From Macrocystis pyrifera (taxonomy: Eukaryota > Sar > Phaeophyceae > Laminariales > Laminariaceae), in the NCBI GenBank assembly GCA_031763025.1, contig JASSKH010000040.1:372001-436000 (forward strand): 64,000 nt of DNA, written 5' to 3'. Below the pieces are notes generated by a model. That model was not told where the DNA came from. It searched no databases and saw only the letters and a list, made by a program, of their open reading frames with translations. Positions within the stretch are counted from its first letter, which is position 1, and every line of letters starts with the position of its first letter. This document shows positions 1-11,549 of the stretch, one piece after another. Both the position numbers and the translations under genes were made by a program.

Positions 1-640
1 TCGCTTTTGTAATCTGTTTTTTCGGCGTCTTGCTGTTGATTTGATGTTCTTCTCTTTTGGGTGATTGCGTTGGAGAGTATGATATCCGCCGCTTCCCCAG
101 CGCGTCGCGCGGTGAGACTCATGCAACAGCCGCTATAGGTTCATGCGCTGTTGATCCGCGCGGCGCAGGGAATTTTCCGTCTTCTCCCGGTCCGCCTGGT
201 TATTTTCTTGTTGGTAACACTAGCATCTATGTCACCGCGGCTGTTTTTGGTAGTGCCACAGCCCCTCTGTCGCTGCTTGTAACAAGTAGACCCTCATTCC
301 TTTGACCCATGCTTGCCGCTGGTTCGACTCTGCAGTCCGCTGCAAGGCCGGACACAGCGACAAGCGCGCTGGCCCCAGAACGGCACTCCGGACAGCCGGT
401 TCCGTTCTGGGCGCAGCAGCATAGTCGGCCGAGCTTTCTCTCGAGTGTATGATGTCCGTCACGCTAAAAATCTGACTATCTACGCGCAATCGGCTACAGC
501 CTTGCAAATTAGAGGTGCAGGAGTGGGTTGTGAAGTGCCGCATCTTCGATCCATTCTCCGAATTCTCCGGATCGGTTTAGTTCATGCCTGAGTTTTCTAT
601 TGATCTGCATAATATATACAGCCTTTCAGGGTGGACTAGT
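1..640 (+). mobile_element. 3' part of the internal region of a small LTR element (fossil)
   Basis: The last ~140 bases (about 500-640) resemble the sequence just before the LTRs at 2019 and 4404: the same GTGGGTTGTGAAG-type stretch, then a CTGCAT motif and a purine-rich AGAGTGGGCTAG-like tract. This therefore looks like the end of a related element that shares the LTR at 641-918 as its 3' LTR. No reverse transcriptase, protease or integrase is visible. The 5' end lies outside the window. Confidence 0.5.
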
Positions 641-918
641 TGTTATGATACTGCTTTGTATGAGGTTGAAAGCCCGGTAATTACCAGGGTTCAGTCACTG
701 GGAACGTATTTGTAGTACTTGGAAGGCGTATCTTAGATGGAAAACCAGGGATTTTCCAGAGACGCACGAGCTTGGTCTCAGTCTCCGCGTGCACGACAGG
801 AATAAAACTGCTCTTCTTCTATAGCTAAGCAAGCAACACACGTGAGTACCAACGATTACCGACTTGAAAGGCAGACCTGTCCAGGGATACAAAGTGTCCC
901 GTAACCTTGACCTTAACA
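641..918 (+). repeat. LTR of subfamily A, left copy
   Basis: 278-bp LTR with TG...CA ends. It is followed at 921 by a TGGCGCC primer-binding-site-like sequence. It matches 2019-2298. Confidence 0.7.
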
Positions 919-2018
919 AGTGGCGCCGTCGGCTTAGGATTTCCGCTTTTTGTCGGTTTGAGTTGTTTGTCACTGGCTTGTTGTGCTTGCTTTCCTATTG
1001 TTGTGGAGTAAGTTTGTTCCGGCCACTGCACGATGGAGACTCAAGAGGTGAGAGGGTCTGCTTCTCCTCACGGTGGCCGAGCCACTGAGGGCCCCTCAGT
1101 GCCCCACCGCCAAAGGCCCGTCGATGGGGATCGAGCGCCTTGTACAACAAACCAAAAACGAGTGGAGCACGAGTCTAGGCAGGAGCCCTATGCGAACGAC
1201 GTGGATCGAGCGCCTTGTACAACAGACCACGAGGAGAAAGAGCTTCGACCGGAGCCCCCTGCCGGGGCTCGAGCAGCCTCCGCCACACGGACTCTGCCGT
1301 CCAAGACAACTGGACGCCCCCGCTCCTTAGAGCGCGTGACGCGCGCCACCAGCCAGGCCTTGTGTCTTGCAGCATTGTCTCCCCACTCGTGCCCTCTGCT
1401 GTCCAAGCTACCTGGAAGACCCCGCTCCGCTGAGCGCGTACCCAGCCAGTCCGTGGAGCCAGCTGCGTCTGCTCCGGGCCGGAGCACATCGGACAAACCT
1501 GGACGCAGCGATTGGGGGGTGATTTTTTGTCTGCCCGATATGTTTCTGGTGTGTTTTTTTTTGGGGGGGCTGGGTTAGGCATGTAATTTTGTGTATTTTG
1601 TCCTGCCTACCCCCCCCGCTCAGTGTCGGGACTGGTCTGGGCACTCGGCCGCCCAATTGCGGCCCAGGACGCGCTTTCAGGGTTGTGGACTGGGTTTAGG
1701 TGATTCTTGCCGTCTTCCGTGTTATTTTTCTTTTCGTTCGCGTACTCACTTTTCGCTTTCCCATACATCTTCCTTGCTTCCCCCCCCCCGTGCGGGCGGC
1801 ATGGCGATGGTTTTCATTGACGATTTCTTCCTGCCCCTTAAGGCTAGGTCTTCTCTTTTTTTTTTTTACGTGCTTTGCCGGCTTCGTTGCCTCGCCGTTC
1901 AGAGGTGTGGGAGTGGGTTTTGAGGAGCCGCATCTTCGAGTCATGTTCTAGTTCGTGGAATCGGGGTTTCCACGAATTTCTCATAATTCTGCATGTACGG
2001 CTCATCAGAGTGGGCTAG

Positions 2019-2298
2019 TGTTATGATACTGCTTTGTATGAGGTTGAAAGCCCGGTAATTACCTGGGTTCAGTCACTGGAAACGTATTAGAAGTACTTGG
2101 AAGGCGTATCTTAGATGGAAAACCAGGGGTTTTCCAGAGACGCACGAGCTTGGTCTCAATCTCCGCGTGCACGAAAGGAATAAAACCGCTCTTCTTCTAT
2201 AGCTAAGCAAGCAACACACGCGTGAGTACCAACGATTACCGATTTAATAGGCAGACCTGTCCAGGGATACAAAGTGTCCCGCAACCTTGACCCTAACA
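2019..2298 (+). repeat. LTR of subfamily A, right copy
   Basis: 280-bp direct repeat of 641-918, preceded by a purine-rich tract. It abuts an LTR of subfamily B, which starts at about 2303. Confidence 0.7.
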
Positions 2299-2302
2299 TA
2301 GT

Positions 2303-2567
2303 CACGGTACCTCCTCTCCCCTGTTGCGGCATTATGGCTTGTAGCGATCGTCCCCTCATCATACCTGGCAGGCATTATCGCCTGCTTTTCTGATGAGCGC
2401 CTCGCCCTTCGTTCAGAAGACCTCTGGCGAGACGAACAGCAACTAATGCAAGAGTTTATAACTTCTAACATCGTCAAGCACCTCGTGTGAGTGTCCAGAG
2501 CAGAGCCAAAGGCATCAACCTGCCAGCAGTAGTCGGTCCCTAGGTCCATACTGCATTGCACTTAACA
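2303..2567 (+). repeat. Solo-like LTR of subfamily B (fossil)
   Basis: About 265 bp, clearly similar to 3803-4065 and 4404-4666. All share the CCTCTC-CCTG-TGCGG start region, a TGATGAGCGCCTCGCC core and the GTCGGTCCCTAGGTCCATACTGC tail before CTTAACA. No internal region of its own is visible beside it. Confidence 0.6.
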
Positions 2568-2863
2568 TTCCCCCGACGTGTGCTCGATTTGTTTGGAGCA
2601 ATCTCAGCACGTACGTACGTGTTGAAAAAAATAAAGCAACTACTACCGCTGTGCGTACTAATACTCTACTACTGCTGCTGTGGCATGCATGATATGCGTA
2701 GAGTATAAGCCAGGGGTCGCAGTTACCGGTGTATACACCGGTACTTACGGGTAACACACTTTGGCGGCAGGAGACTCGCAAGTCGCGTTGCAATCACATT
2801 TCAGTGTCCCGTATCCCTTTCTATTAAAGCCTACATGCATGTTGGAAACCTCCCTGAAAACAT
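2568..2863. other. Intergenic, no gene seen
   Basis: Contains a short CGTACGTACGT run and trinucleotide words (TACTACTGCTGC) typical of this window. No coding exon could be supported. Confidence 0.5.
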
Positions 2864-3360
2864 CAGGGTATTCCTCGGGATTTTTCCCACGGGATTGGTA
2901 TCCCGCGGTTTTGTGCGGGATTCGGGATAGTCCCGTGGTCCCGTGATAAATGTGAAATCCTATACCCGCACAAACGCGTCCCGCACAAAGTATAATATCC
3001 CGCTCCCGCGCCACGGAGAAGTGTATTTCCCGTTCCCGCACAAATACGTCCCGCACAAAAAATATCCCGTTCTCGCACAAACACGTCCCGCACAAAAAAA
3101 GAGACCAAAAACAACCCCCAACTGACGTTTGCACTTCACATCCGAACGAAATTGGGTCACGTTTCTTATGAGGTGTGTGAAGACGTCGGATGCACCACGC
3201 ACCGGTCGAAGCCAGTCCGAAATCCCGCCGTCCCGTGATGAATGCGAAATCCCGTGCCCGCACAAACACGTCCCGCGATGGCGCTGTTTAGTCCGGGGGG
3301 GTAACTGAGTCCCGCGGGATATCGTCCCGGAGTCGAAAAGGCGCCCCGAGGAATCCCCTG
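2864..3360. mobile_element. hAT-like non-autonomous DNA transposon with a CCCG-rich interior
   Basis: The left end reads CAGGGTATTCCTCGGG and the inverted right end CAGGGGATTCCTCGGG, a 16-bp terminal inverted repeat with one mismatch and a hAT-type CAG start. The interior is an irregular array of TCCCGCACAAACACG-like units in both orientations. This resembles the subterminal transposase-binding arrays of Ac-type elements. No transposase is encoded. Flanking octamers (GAAAACAT and GGAATTTC) do not match, so the target duplication is lost or the ends are slightly misplaced. Confidence 0.6.
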
Positions 3361-3802
3361 GGAATTTCAGGCAACTGTTCCCCACGAGGACGGCTCAAAC
3401 CTACCGGGTTTAGCGGGCACTACCGGTAGGGAACTCCGACCGCTTCTGTAAGTTTTCCATATTTCGGCTGGCCCTGGTGGAAGCTTTTCATCATCAGCAG
3501 TACACTTGATTACAGTGTGGATCCGCCAACAAGAACCACCTACTATGAACAACCCGTAGACCTTACTGTGATGCCATATTTGAACGACGTTAAGCATGAT
3601 GTACTATTATCTGGAAGTTAGTGTAGGATTCGCCGCTGAACACGAACTCTCAGTCGAATTTTCTTAGCGTAAAGAGGTAAATGAGGGCAAGGCTGCCTGA
3701 TGCATTCCGTAGGCCGTGTGCGTTCGCAAGAAAGCAAAAATAAGTCATAAACAAAGTCCCGCCGCACTGAAAACACACAAACCAAAAGGCAGTGCGCTGT
3801 AG

Positions 3803-4666
3803 TGATACCCCCTCTCTCCTGTTGCGGTGTTATGGTTTGTAGCAATTGTCTCATCATACCTGACAGGCGTTGTCGCCTGCCTTTCTGATGAGCGCCTCGC
3901 CCCTTCGTTCAGAAGACATCTGGCGAAGCAAGCAGCACAACTAATGCAAGAGCTTAGAACTTCTAACATCGTCAAGCACCTCGTGTGAGTGACTAAAGCA
4001 GAGCCAAAGGCATCAACCTGCTAACAGTAGTCGGTCCCTAGGTCCATACTGCCTTGCACTTAGCACTGGCGTCGACGGCAGGACGCTTTTGGTACATTGC
4101 TCGACTCGCCTTAGCTTATGTCGCTCCTGGTTACGCGAGCCAAACCGCTTCCTCGAGTTTTGTTCTTCGAACTAGCGTCCGGGTAGTACTACCTTGTTTT
4201 GCCTTCGTTCGCGTATCCATACTTTCGGACTTGTTGTTGTCTGACTCGCAGTGTCCACGTGGCTACAGCCTTGGAAGTTAGAGGTGTGGGAGTGGGTTGT
4301 GAAGTGCCGTATTTTCGATCTATTCTCCGAATTCTCTATATTGGTTTAGTTCGTGCCTGAATTTTCTATGAACCTGCATATACGGCCCTTCAGAGTGGGC
4401 TAGTGTGTTCCCTCTCCCCTGCTGCGGCAATATGGTTAGTAGCAAATGTCCCCTCATCATACTTGACTGGAGTTATCGCCTGCCTTTCTGATGAGCGCCT
4501 CGCCCCTCCGTTCAGAAGACCTCTAGAGAAGCAAGCAGCAACTAACACAAGAGCTTATAACTTCTAACATCGTCATGCACCTCGTGTGAGTGACCAGAGC
4601 AGAGCCAAAGGCATCAACCTGCCAGCAGTAGTCGGTCCCTAGGTCCATACTGCCTTACACTTAACA
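3803..4666 (+). mobile_element. Very short LTR element, subfamily B (fossil)
   Basis: LTRs at 3803-4065 and 4404-4666 (263 bp each) bracket a 338-bp interior. A primer-binding-site-like TGGCGTCGACGGC directly follows the first LTR. The interior end (4255-4403) matches the end of the region before 641, so subfamilies A and B are related. The LTRs are more diverged than those of subfamily A, which implies an older copy. No protein domain is present. Confidence 0.65.
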
Positions 4667-5150
4667 GACCGCGGCTAACTTGAGACCGCATCCCATAGAA
4701 CGAGTCCCACGCGTTAAACTAAGCTCGCCCACTTCTGAAGACGCCGGGTTTGTGGAAATCGGTCACCTACAGCTCTCGCAATCAACGATTGGTGTCAAAA
4801 CACGACAGACTGATTAAATTATGGAAGTCTGTACGCACTGCGCTATCAAGATTTTTTTTCGCCAATAGGCAAAAAAACGGCCTCATTGCAAGAACGGTGG
4901 GGGCGAGGAGCGTGACAAATGACAGATGCTCCTATCTGGTGAAGCTCAAAACTGCGTTAAGCTACTGCATTGGAGGCTTTTCTAGTGTACAAGCATGTAC
5001 TGTATGTGTGGAGCTTGAGCAGTTAAAAACATCTGCCGCGCTCCCCATTCCCGCCGTGCCTGCGTTCTTAGGGCTCAACCTTACCAACCATAGATACCCT
5101 GGACCAACAACAATAACAACAACAACAGCACCATATCTCCAAAACAAAAA
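4667..5150. other. Intergenic, no gene seen
   Basis: An open frame runs from 4750 on the plus strand, but it has no recognisable domain and continues into the hAT-like element at 5242. I do not treat it as a gene. Confidence 0.4.
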
Positions 5151-5250
5151 CGAATTGCTGATGGTCCTGAGCAGGGTTGTGAACAACAACGACAACAACA
5201 TAATACCTCCCAAACCCAAACGAACTGCTGATGATCCTGAGCAGAGTTGT
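5150..5250 (+). repeat. Two tandem copies of a ~70-bp unit at the edge of a hAT-like element
   Basis: The segment ending in CCTGAGCAGGGTTGTGAAC (about 5150-5190) is repeated as CCTGAGCAGAGTTGTGAAC (about 5218-5253). The second copy forms the left terminus of the element at 5242, so the element end and its flank were duplicated. Confidence 0.5.
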
Positions 5251-5499
5251 GAACCAAAAACGAAAAAAGGCTCGGTCGGCTTTCGGTTCTTCACCGAAAA
5301 GTCGGTCGGTTGCGGTCGGGTGTTTTTTATAGCAAACCGATAAAAAACGAGAAAAAAACGAGAAAAAAACGACAATGCCGGTAGGTTTTGGTCGTTGTTT
5401 GGCGAACAAACCAAAAACAGAATGTCGGTTTTCGGTCGGGAAAAAACGAAAAAAAACAGACCGAAAAGAACGACCTTCGCTTTTCGGTTCACAACCCTG
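5242..5499. mobile_element. 258-bp hAT-like MITE
   Basis: Left end CAGAGTTGTGAACC and inverted right end CAGGGTTGTGAACC form a 14-bp terminal inverted repeat with one mismatch. The flanking octamers ATCCTGAG and CTCGTGAG agree at six of eight positions, consistent with the 8-bp target duplication of hAT elements. The interior is packed with TCGGTCGG and AAAAACGA words in both orientations, as expected for subterminal binding sites. No coding capacity. Confidence 0.75.
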
Positions 5500-6711
5500 C
5501 TCGTGAGACTCCAAAACATCACCTGTGAAATCTGCGTGTCAACTACTAAGAAGGAGATACACAACTACCGTTTTTGACTGGACTTCATTTTTACAATATA
5601 TATGAAACAAGAGACCACCACCCACCACGGCACCACCGAGCGTCACCGCAACACCACCACCACCACCACCACCACCAAGAAGCAGCAGCAGCAGCAGCAG
5701 CAACATGCCGTGGCTCTACGATTACTCATCTTTCCCTGATATACGAAGATGCAACCCGCAACCCGTCTAGCAAACAATCAACCAACCCCAGCACAGCAAG
5801 AGGACTAGAGGCTTGCGAGGTCTGCGAGTGCACGCGGACCCCCTTTGATGTGTGCAATGTGGTCCCTGCATGTTCGCCGAGAGCGGGAACCTCTCTGGGA
5901 ATCATGCTGTTTGGGCCTCTCTCTGGTGCTCTGACTTGACACGGGTGCTCTGTCTGGATGTGGCGGAATAAGGCTCTGGTTTACTACTGCATTGGGCATA
6001 ACCATACGCTTGACCCAAACTCCACATATTATTTCCCCGAAACGACACTGCTGCCCTAACGCGGTTAAAGGGGGTGCCACCCTTTTGGAGCAGCCACCAT
6101 TGCATAGCTGAGCGCACTGAGCACGGTTTTCGACACGAGCAGCACAGGAGGATAGAACCCAACCGTGGCTACATCAGTCCCGTGCACGTTTCGCACGGTG
6201 AAAACGCTAAACCGAACAGACGAACACAGAAGGGAAAGGCAGACAGAGGTCAACATCTCCCATTGATCTCGATAAATATCGGCACGCTGCAGAAGATGTT
6301 GTGACAGTTTCAGTACCTTTTGTTCGTTCGCTCACCTCTACCCCCCACACGCACCCTCGCACCCGACGATTACAGAAGAGCACTGCTCCTCGGAGTTCGC
6401 TTCTCGTATTGAAGGTGTTATTCCTCTCAATGAGGAACCACTCGAACTCTATCAGACTACATCCTGCAAGGCAAAAGATGCACTAACAACTGCCACGTGT
6501 GAGCGATCAATCACAATCGTTAGGAAGAGTAACAGTAGTAGGGTCCGTCCTACTACCCGGTGCCTTATCACTTCACCACCTCCTTGACTACCCTATTCCG
6601 TCCGAAACGCCGTCCCTCAATCCAACCCCTCTTGCTTTTAGCTTGCCCGCCAATGAAATACGTACTCAATATTCCCCGCCTACAAAATCACGCGTTTTTT
6701 TTTTTTTGGTA
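5500..6711. other. Intergenic region upstream of the membrane-protein gene
   Basis: Contains a CAC/AGC trinucleotide tract at about 5645-5705. No exon could be supported. The 3' part must hold the promoter and 5' UTR of the gene starting at 6712, but no TATA box is convincing. Confidence 0.4.
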
Positions 6712-8493
6712 ATGTCAGGTTCGGCGAGATGGCAGCCATCGGCCGCGACGGGTCGAAAGCGGCCTCCCTCGAGGGGAGACGACACCGCGGGAGGAGACGA
6801 AGCCGCCAGCATGGCCGGCGCGTTCTCACTCGCCGCGACTTTTCTCTTTGGGCTTGCCATTTCAAGCGTTTGCAGCAACCTTGCTCTGCAGTTGATTTGG
6901 CCCGCCGACAAGAACACTGATTCTACCGCCGCCACCATCGCTGCCGACAATAGCGACGGAAACGGCGTGGGTGAAACCAACAATCGTGCGGCAGCGCCCG
7001 GCCCTAGCCCCAACAACAGCCGCAGCCCCAGCCCCGGTCCTGCTGCCAGCCCCAACTCCAACCCCAACCCAGAGGAGGAGACGGACCCCGGGCAGGGATT
7101 AACGTGTTTTTTTGTTATACTAGTGGTGTTTAGCGTGTGCATTGCGTTTTCCTTGTTCGTATCTCGGAAAGTGTTTGGGGTCACGATCGATGCTGATTTG
7201 TCGCCGTGGAAGTTGTACGTGATGACGGAGGCGACCATGATGGCTGCCCTCGTGCACTGGTTGTGGGGACCAACGAGGCCTTGGCATAAGTTTGTCCTCG
7301 GCGTGCTTGGCCTCTGGCTGAAAGCGTCTCTCGCCGGGCTCCAATGCATAGCTCGCGCTTCGGGAAGACTCGCCGTTATCGTGCTTTGCGCGGCCGGAAG
7401 GGGAGTTTTTGACGCGGCCGGACTGCTCTTGACGAAGGCCGCTCAGCAGTGGGAGACCGTCCAGCCTGACAACCCCAGCGACGACGGCAACGATGACGGC
7501 GGTGGCGGCGAAGAACCGACTCCGGAACCGGACCGAACCTTGTACCGCAATTTGTTTTCGGAAAGTAATCTGGTGGGTACAAGGGCATTTTTGTCTTTTT
7601 CTTCCCTGAAAAATGTCATTAAAATTGCCACGTTTCACGCATGTATATGTACAACAATAGCACACACCATACTATGTTATAGACACGTGTTCCACATTTC
7701 TTCGGTCCGTTCTTCAAGTCCTCCCCACCGTCAGTGTCAAAGAAGACCCTTCCGCCGACGCGTGTTGGCCGCGCGTGGCGTGTGCCGCGCTGCGCTACCA
7801 CCCCCTCCCGCCCCGCCTCTTATGACCGGCATATTTTGCAGTTTCCTCCGATTCAGATTGACTTCGAGTCTCCTTCCGTCACCAGGACCCCCGACACCGT
7901 GAAGCCGAGGGCGGGTTGCCTCCCCGAAGCTACGCCGGAGATAGAAACGAGCAAAGTCACCCGCAGGAGGCTCGATCGCTCCTGCCGTAGCCCACCGCAC
8001 ACCGTCCCGCCACGGACAGGTAACGTTCCCCGGATGCCGCTCCAACAGCGAGGGGCGGCAGGAAGCACCCCAAGCGAGATCGATGGCGGCCCCGGTTCGG
8101 CGTCGCAGAGCAGCCTCCAAAGGACGAAGAGCGGGGATAACGTCACGGACACGAAGGTCGTTTGGGAAAACGTGAGTGCATGCTCGCTTTGCGTCGCTCT
8201 CTTTCTTCGGGCCGGAAAAAACAAATGTTGATAAACCGGCTCGTGTGCATACGAACTACTACTGTGTATCATTTCTTCACGGAATTGCAAGGAGACGTTT
8301 ATTCTTTGTGCTAACACTCCCACACGGGTCTTGCATTTTCGGACAAAGCGGTACGTCGCTGTGTACTACTGCTGCATGTCGCAATACCTGGAGAGTGGGC
8401 GGTAAACCTGTCCCGCCAGTGACGCGGGTCTCACTGGCGTGGTTTCAACCTTTAGTACGAAAGCCTCATTGTTGTCCGTTTCAGAAGACCTGA
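6712..8493 (+). CDS. Multi-pass membrane protein, three exons, unknown family
   Basis: Exons 6712-7572, 7842-8171 and 8485-8493 all join in phase 0 at GT/AG sites (donors GTGGGT and GTGAGT; acceptors ATTTTGCAG and CCGTTTCAG). They give about 399 residues ending in Lys-Thr-stop. ATG 6712 is the first in-frame ATG; the open frame extends upstream only from a GTG. Hydrophobic segments lie at about residues 34-62, 129-151, 167-186, 192-214 and 216-243. A Ser/Pro/Asn-rich loop (about 65-128) separates the first two, and an acidic Gly-rich stretch (about 252-275) precedes a polar C-terminal tail. No family was recognised. The membrane helices are seen; the location and role are unknown. The three-residue last exon is inferred only from splice-site and phase agreement. 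Confidence 0.65.
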
Positions 8494-10380
8494 GATCTGC
8501 CCGCGGTCAATGGCAAACCGCAAAACCATTTTATGCAAGCAACGGCGCAAAATTCACGCTATGTGGCGGACGCTTGTCGCTTTTTTTCTCGGCTGCTGCA
8601 TTGTGAGGCAGCAACACAATCCAGCGTATTGTGTACCAGGTATACCGTACTCCTTGACTCGATTCCTCCCTCCTCCCGCTCCCCCCAACCCCCGAACCCG
8701 CCTCATGCACTCTAGCTGCGTGCCGATGTGAGAAAGGTCGAGGAAGCAGGTCGTTTCGCCAAGCACCGTCCCGACACGCCGGCACGCAAAGTTACCCACG
8801 AGACGCTCCAGGGCCGGTAGTTCACAGTCGGCGGGTTATTTGTCTGCTTTTTTTTTCCATCCCATTTATTGTCATCGCTCCTCCTTTTCTCTCTCCTTCC
8901 TAGTCGTACCTCAGATGATCTGGGGTCACACAGTAGGCTCTCCCCCCCCCCCCCCCCCCCCCCCCTCCCCACTAAAAGTCGTGCCTTGCTTTATATATAT
9001 ATATATCGAGAGAAGACTTTAGCCCATTGGTGGCAACAGGCCGTTAATTACTGACCTTTTTATTCCTCCAGTGGTACGCACAGTAGGCCAATGGTAAACG
9101 GAGGCGAACCTATGGTCGCCTCAGCCGACGGGGCCCCGCCGGAGGCTCAGCTGGGGACTACTAAGTTGAGCCCTATTTTTGTACGTATAGAAGAAAACCG
9201 CACGGTCTTAACGGAAGCACCGCGCACATTTTTCGATTGGCATGGGGTTACGGCTAAGGAGGGTATACTGTACGTGCGTACATATGCTGGGTGAACACCA
9301 TGAATGGAGAACCACCGCTAGATACTGGCTAGCTCAAGCCGCGCCAACTCGCAGCTCTTTGCGTTACTTTTTTCCGACATGTATGAACATGCCACTAGGC
9401 TTTCTGAGGGGGGGGGGCAAACAACCGAGTCTCGAAATCGACGATAGTCGAATCCATCTTATTTTGGATAAACCCACACGACCATCAATTTCCAAAAGTC
9501 GCGGTGCTGATTCTGCCGAATAGAATCAGAGTGGTGACAGAGCAGAATCATAATCTTGATAGTTCTTACTTGCAATTCGACCTATTTATGTGTCCACTGA
9601 CAATACTGCGTTTCACCTGGGGGTGTGTAACAGGGACGCGAGGGGCACACTAGGGCGGCTTCGGCTCCCAACGTGGATGCTATCGCGGACAGCCTTTTCA
9701 AAACACGGCCCGCTGTCGACGGCTGCCTCAGTGATGCCCCCGCGAGCGTCGCTCGAGGTGCAATGAAGCATGCGACCAGCACACCTCCGGGGCACAAGGT
9801 TGGTCGAGTTCTTTCGTTGCGGGTTGGTATTAGGGAGCGCTTTCGCAGGGTGCGTGGGTGTGTGGGTGGGTGGCCCCCGGGTGGCTATCTCCACCGGGCC
9901 TGATCCCCTCGGGATGAGGGCGGGTCAACCTACTCACGCGCCCGAGGTAGCAGCAGTTTATTCTGCTGTTGCAACGGGAGCGACGGGATAGATTGACACA
10001 CGACACGTATTTCATGTGTGGAAGTGTGGTGAGCGGTGAGATGTGTGTATATCATTCCGTCGGGGGATAAAAAAACTAAAAAAGTGGCTGGATGGATGGG
10101 TGGGTGGGTGGGTGGGTGGGTGGGTGGGTGGGTAGATGCAGCTAGTAGAGGTCGGATCCCCGATGCTACAGCGGTCTTGCTGTGTGCTCAGGAATGAGCG
10201 GCTACCGCGCGCTCTCTCTATTTGCCCTTGTGGTTGGAGCAGATGAACAGGGTACTACACCGCACTGCAGTCGCATTCGCGTGGTCACGGTGTCTTCGGC
10301 CGGAACTTCGATATGTATATGGGACTGGCCCGCACCGGTAGTTAATTGTTGCAGCGCATGCCGGCGGCGTCTGGCCTTGG
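8494..10380. other. Intergenic, simple repeats only
   Basis: Holds a poly(C) tract (about 8942-8965), a TA microsatellite (about 8992-9006) and a (GGGT)n tract. The open frame at 9091-9294 follows a pyrimidine-rich stretch ending in CAG and could be an exon, but nothing confirms it. Confidence 0.4.
10090..10134 (+). repeat. (GGGT)n microsatellite
   Basis: Ten or so consecutive GGGT units, bordered by GGAT variants. Confidence 0.9.
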
Positions 10381-10383
10381 CTA

Positions 10384-10487
10384 TTACGGGGGGGCATAGT
10401 AAATAGGGCTAGATATTAATAGTAAAAAAGCGAAATATATAGGTTTTCGTGCGTACCGTAGGTCCTATTTAATATGGTCCCCCGTAA
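10384..10487 (+). mobile_element. TA-target MITE, copy 1
   Basis: Starts TTACGGGGG, ends CCCCCGTAA and is flanked by TA on both sides. The interior carries the family core GGTTTT-GTGCGTACCGTAGGTCCTATT. It matches nine further copies in this window. A TA target duplication points to a Tc1/mariner-type system. Confidence 0.8.
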
Positions 10488-10502
10488 TAGAGACCATTCG
10501 CC

Positions 10503-10560
10503 CCCTATGGATGGTCATACGACTACGGCCATGCATGATAACGCGTACACCCTTCCCTCT
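10503..10560 (+). mobile_element. SINE-like repeat, 3' end fragment, copy S1
   Basis: Carries the family signature GGTCATACGACTACGGCCAT, then ATGATAACGCGTACACCC and a pyrimidine tail. 5'-truncated. It lies 15 bp after MITE copy 1. Confidence 0.6.
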
Positions 10561-11355
10561 CCTCCCCTCCCTTCCCTCGCTTCCCTCTCCCCCTTCCCTC
10601 CCTTCTTCCCTCCCCCCCCTCCCTTCTTCCATATGTTTGTTGTGAACATTTTGTGGCTTTTCTCGTGTATTTTTGCGCGCTTGATTTGGTGGCGAAAAAT
10701 TGGCGATTCACGAAGATATTTCGCTTTTCGGGAGGGTCAGAAAACCCGCTGGCAGCGGAGACGGCGCGCGGCATGGACGCTCCCCAACCCTCGACGAGGA
10801 GGATCGACGATATGGACGCAGACCAGGCACTACCAAGAGGGGGAATGAAGGTGCGATACTCCTGCTGATTGCCGCGGCGGCGGTGGAGGTCGTTAAACAG
10901 AGCAGGTGGTGGGTTCTCCAGTCGTTTCCGACGGCGTTTTGTTTCTCGCTTGGTCGGCGTTTAGGACTTCGCGAGGAAATCAAGCGGTTCATATATGCAC
11001 ATCGCTGACTTTCACGTGTGTGTTGGGGGGGACTTTCTTTTGCCAAGAGTTTGCTTTTTTTTGCTGTTTTGTGTGTTCGTTTGTTTGTTTCATTTGTTTG
11101 TTTGTTTGTTTGGTGGGTTGTTTGCTTGTTTCTTTGTGTGTTTGTTTTTTCCCACCACCTGCAAACGTACCAGGAACGCCAGGTGTGAGCTCTGCGTTGA
11201 CGGCCCCGACAGAGCAGACCGACGGGATATGAAACTAGCCGGGCGTGCCAAGGTCACCGGCGCAAGTATTATCGTCGCCCTTGCCACTTTTGGGCTGATG
11301 CTCAGCGGTTGCCCCATGGTCCTCCGGCCGGTAGCCCGCGCTAATTGTTCCTCTC

Positions 11356-11404
11356 GCCCATACAACTACGGCCACGCATGACATAAGTACACCCCCTCTC
11401 CCCC
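11356..11404 (+). mobile_element. SINE-like repeat, 3' end fragment, copy S2
   Basis: Diverged signature (CATACAACTACGGCCACGCATGA) followed by AAGTACACCCCC. A GATTATCGTCG...GCTCAG-GGTTAC stretch occurs on both sides of it, suggesting a local duplication. Confidence 0.45.
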
Positions 11405-11549
11405 ACGATTATCGTCGGGCCGTGTGCTCAGTGGTTACCTCATCTCCCAGGTAGTCCGCTCTACTTTCTCCCCCCCCCCCCCCCCCCCCCGGTAATTTCT
11501 CCCCCGTAATGAGGGCCCAACTATTGGAGGTGTCTCTATTAGGAGCAGG

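Larger units (their letters stand above)
641..2298 (+). mobile_element. Short non-autonomous LTR element, subfamily A (fossil)
   Basis: Two direct repeats, 641-918 and 2019-2298, start with TGTTATGATACTGC and end with CTTAACA or CCTAACA, so they have TG...CA ends. They are about 95% identical, which suggests a fairly recent insertion. A primer-binding-site-like TGGCGCCGTCGG follows the first LTR by two bases, and a purine-rich tract precedes the second. The 1.1-kb interior holds one open frame (1033-1578) with repeated GRPRS and DRAPCTT motifs but no polymerase domain, so the element is TRIM-like and depended on other elements to move. Confidence 0.7.

Noticed and set aside
637-2302. TAGT on both sides of LTR element A as a target duplication
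   Set aside because: The interior end before each LTR also reads CTAG, so TAGT on the left is probably internal sequence of a neighbouring element rather than a true duplication.
6499-6711. Upstream extension of the membrane-protein frame
   Set aside because: It starts at GTG, passes through a T-run and lacks an ATG; the first in-frame ATG is 6712.
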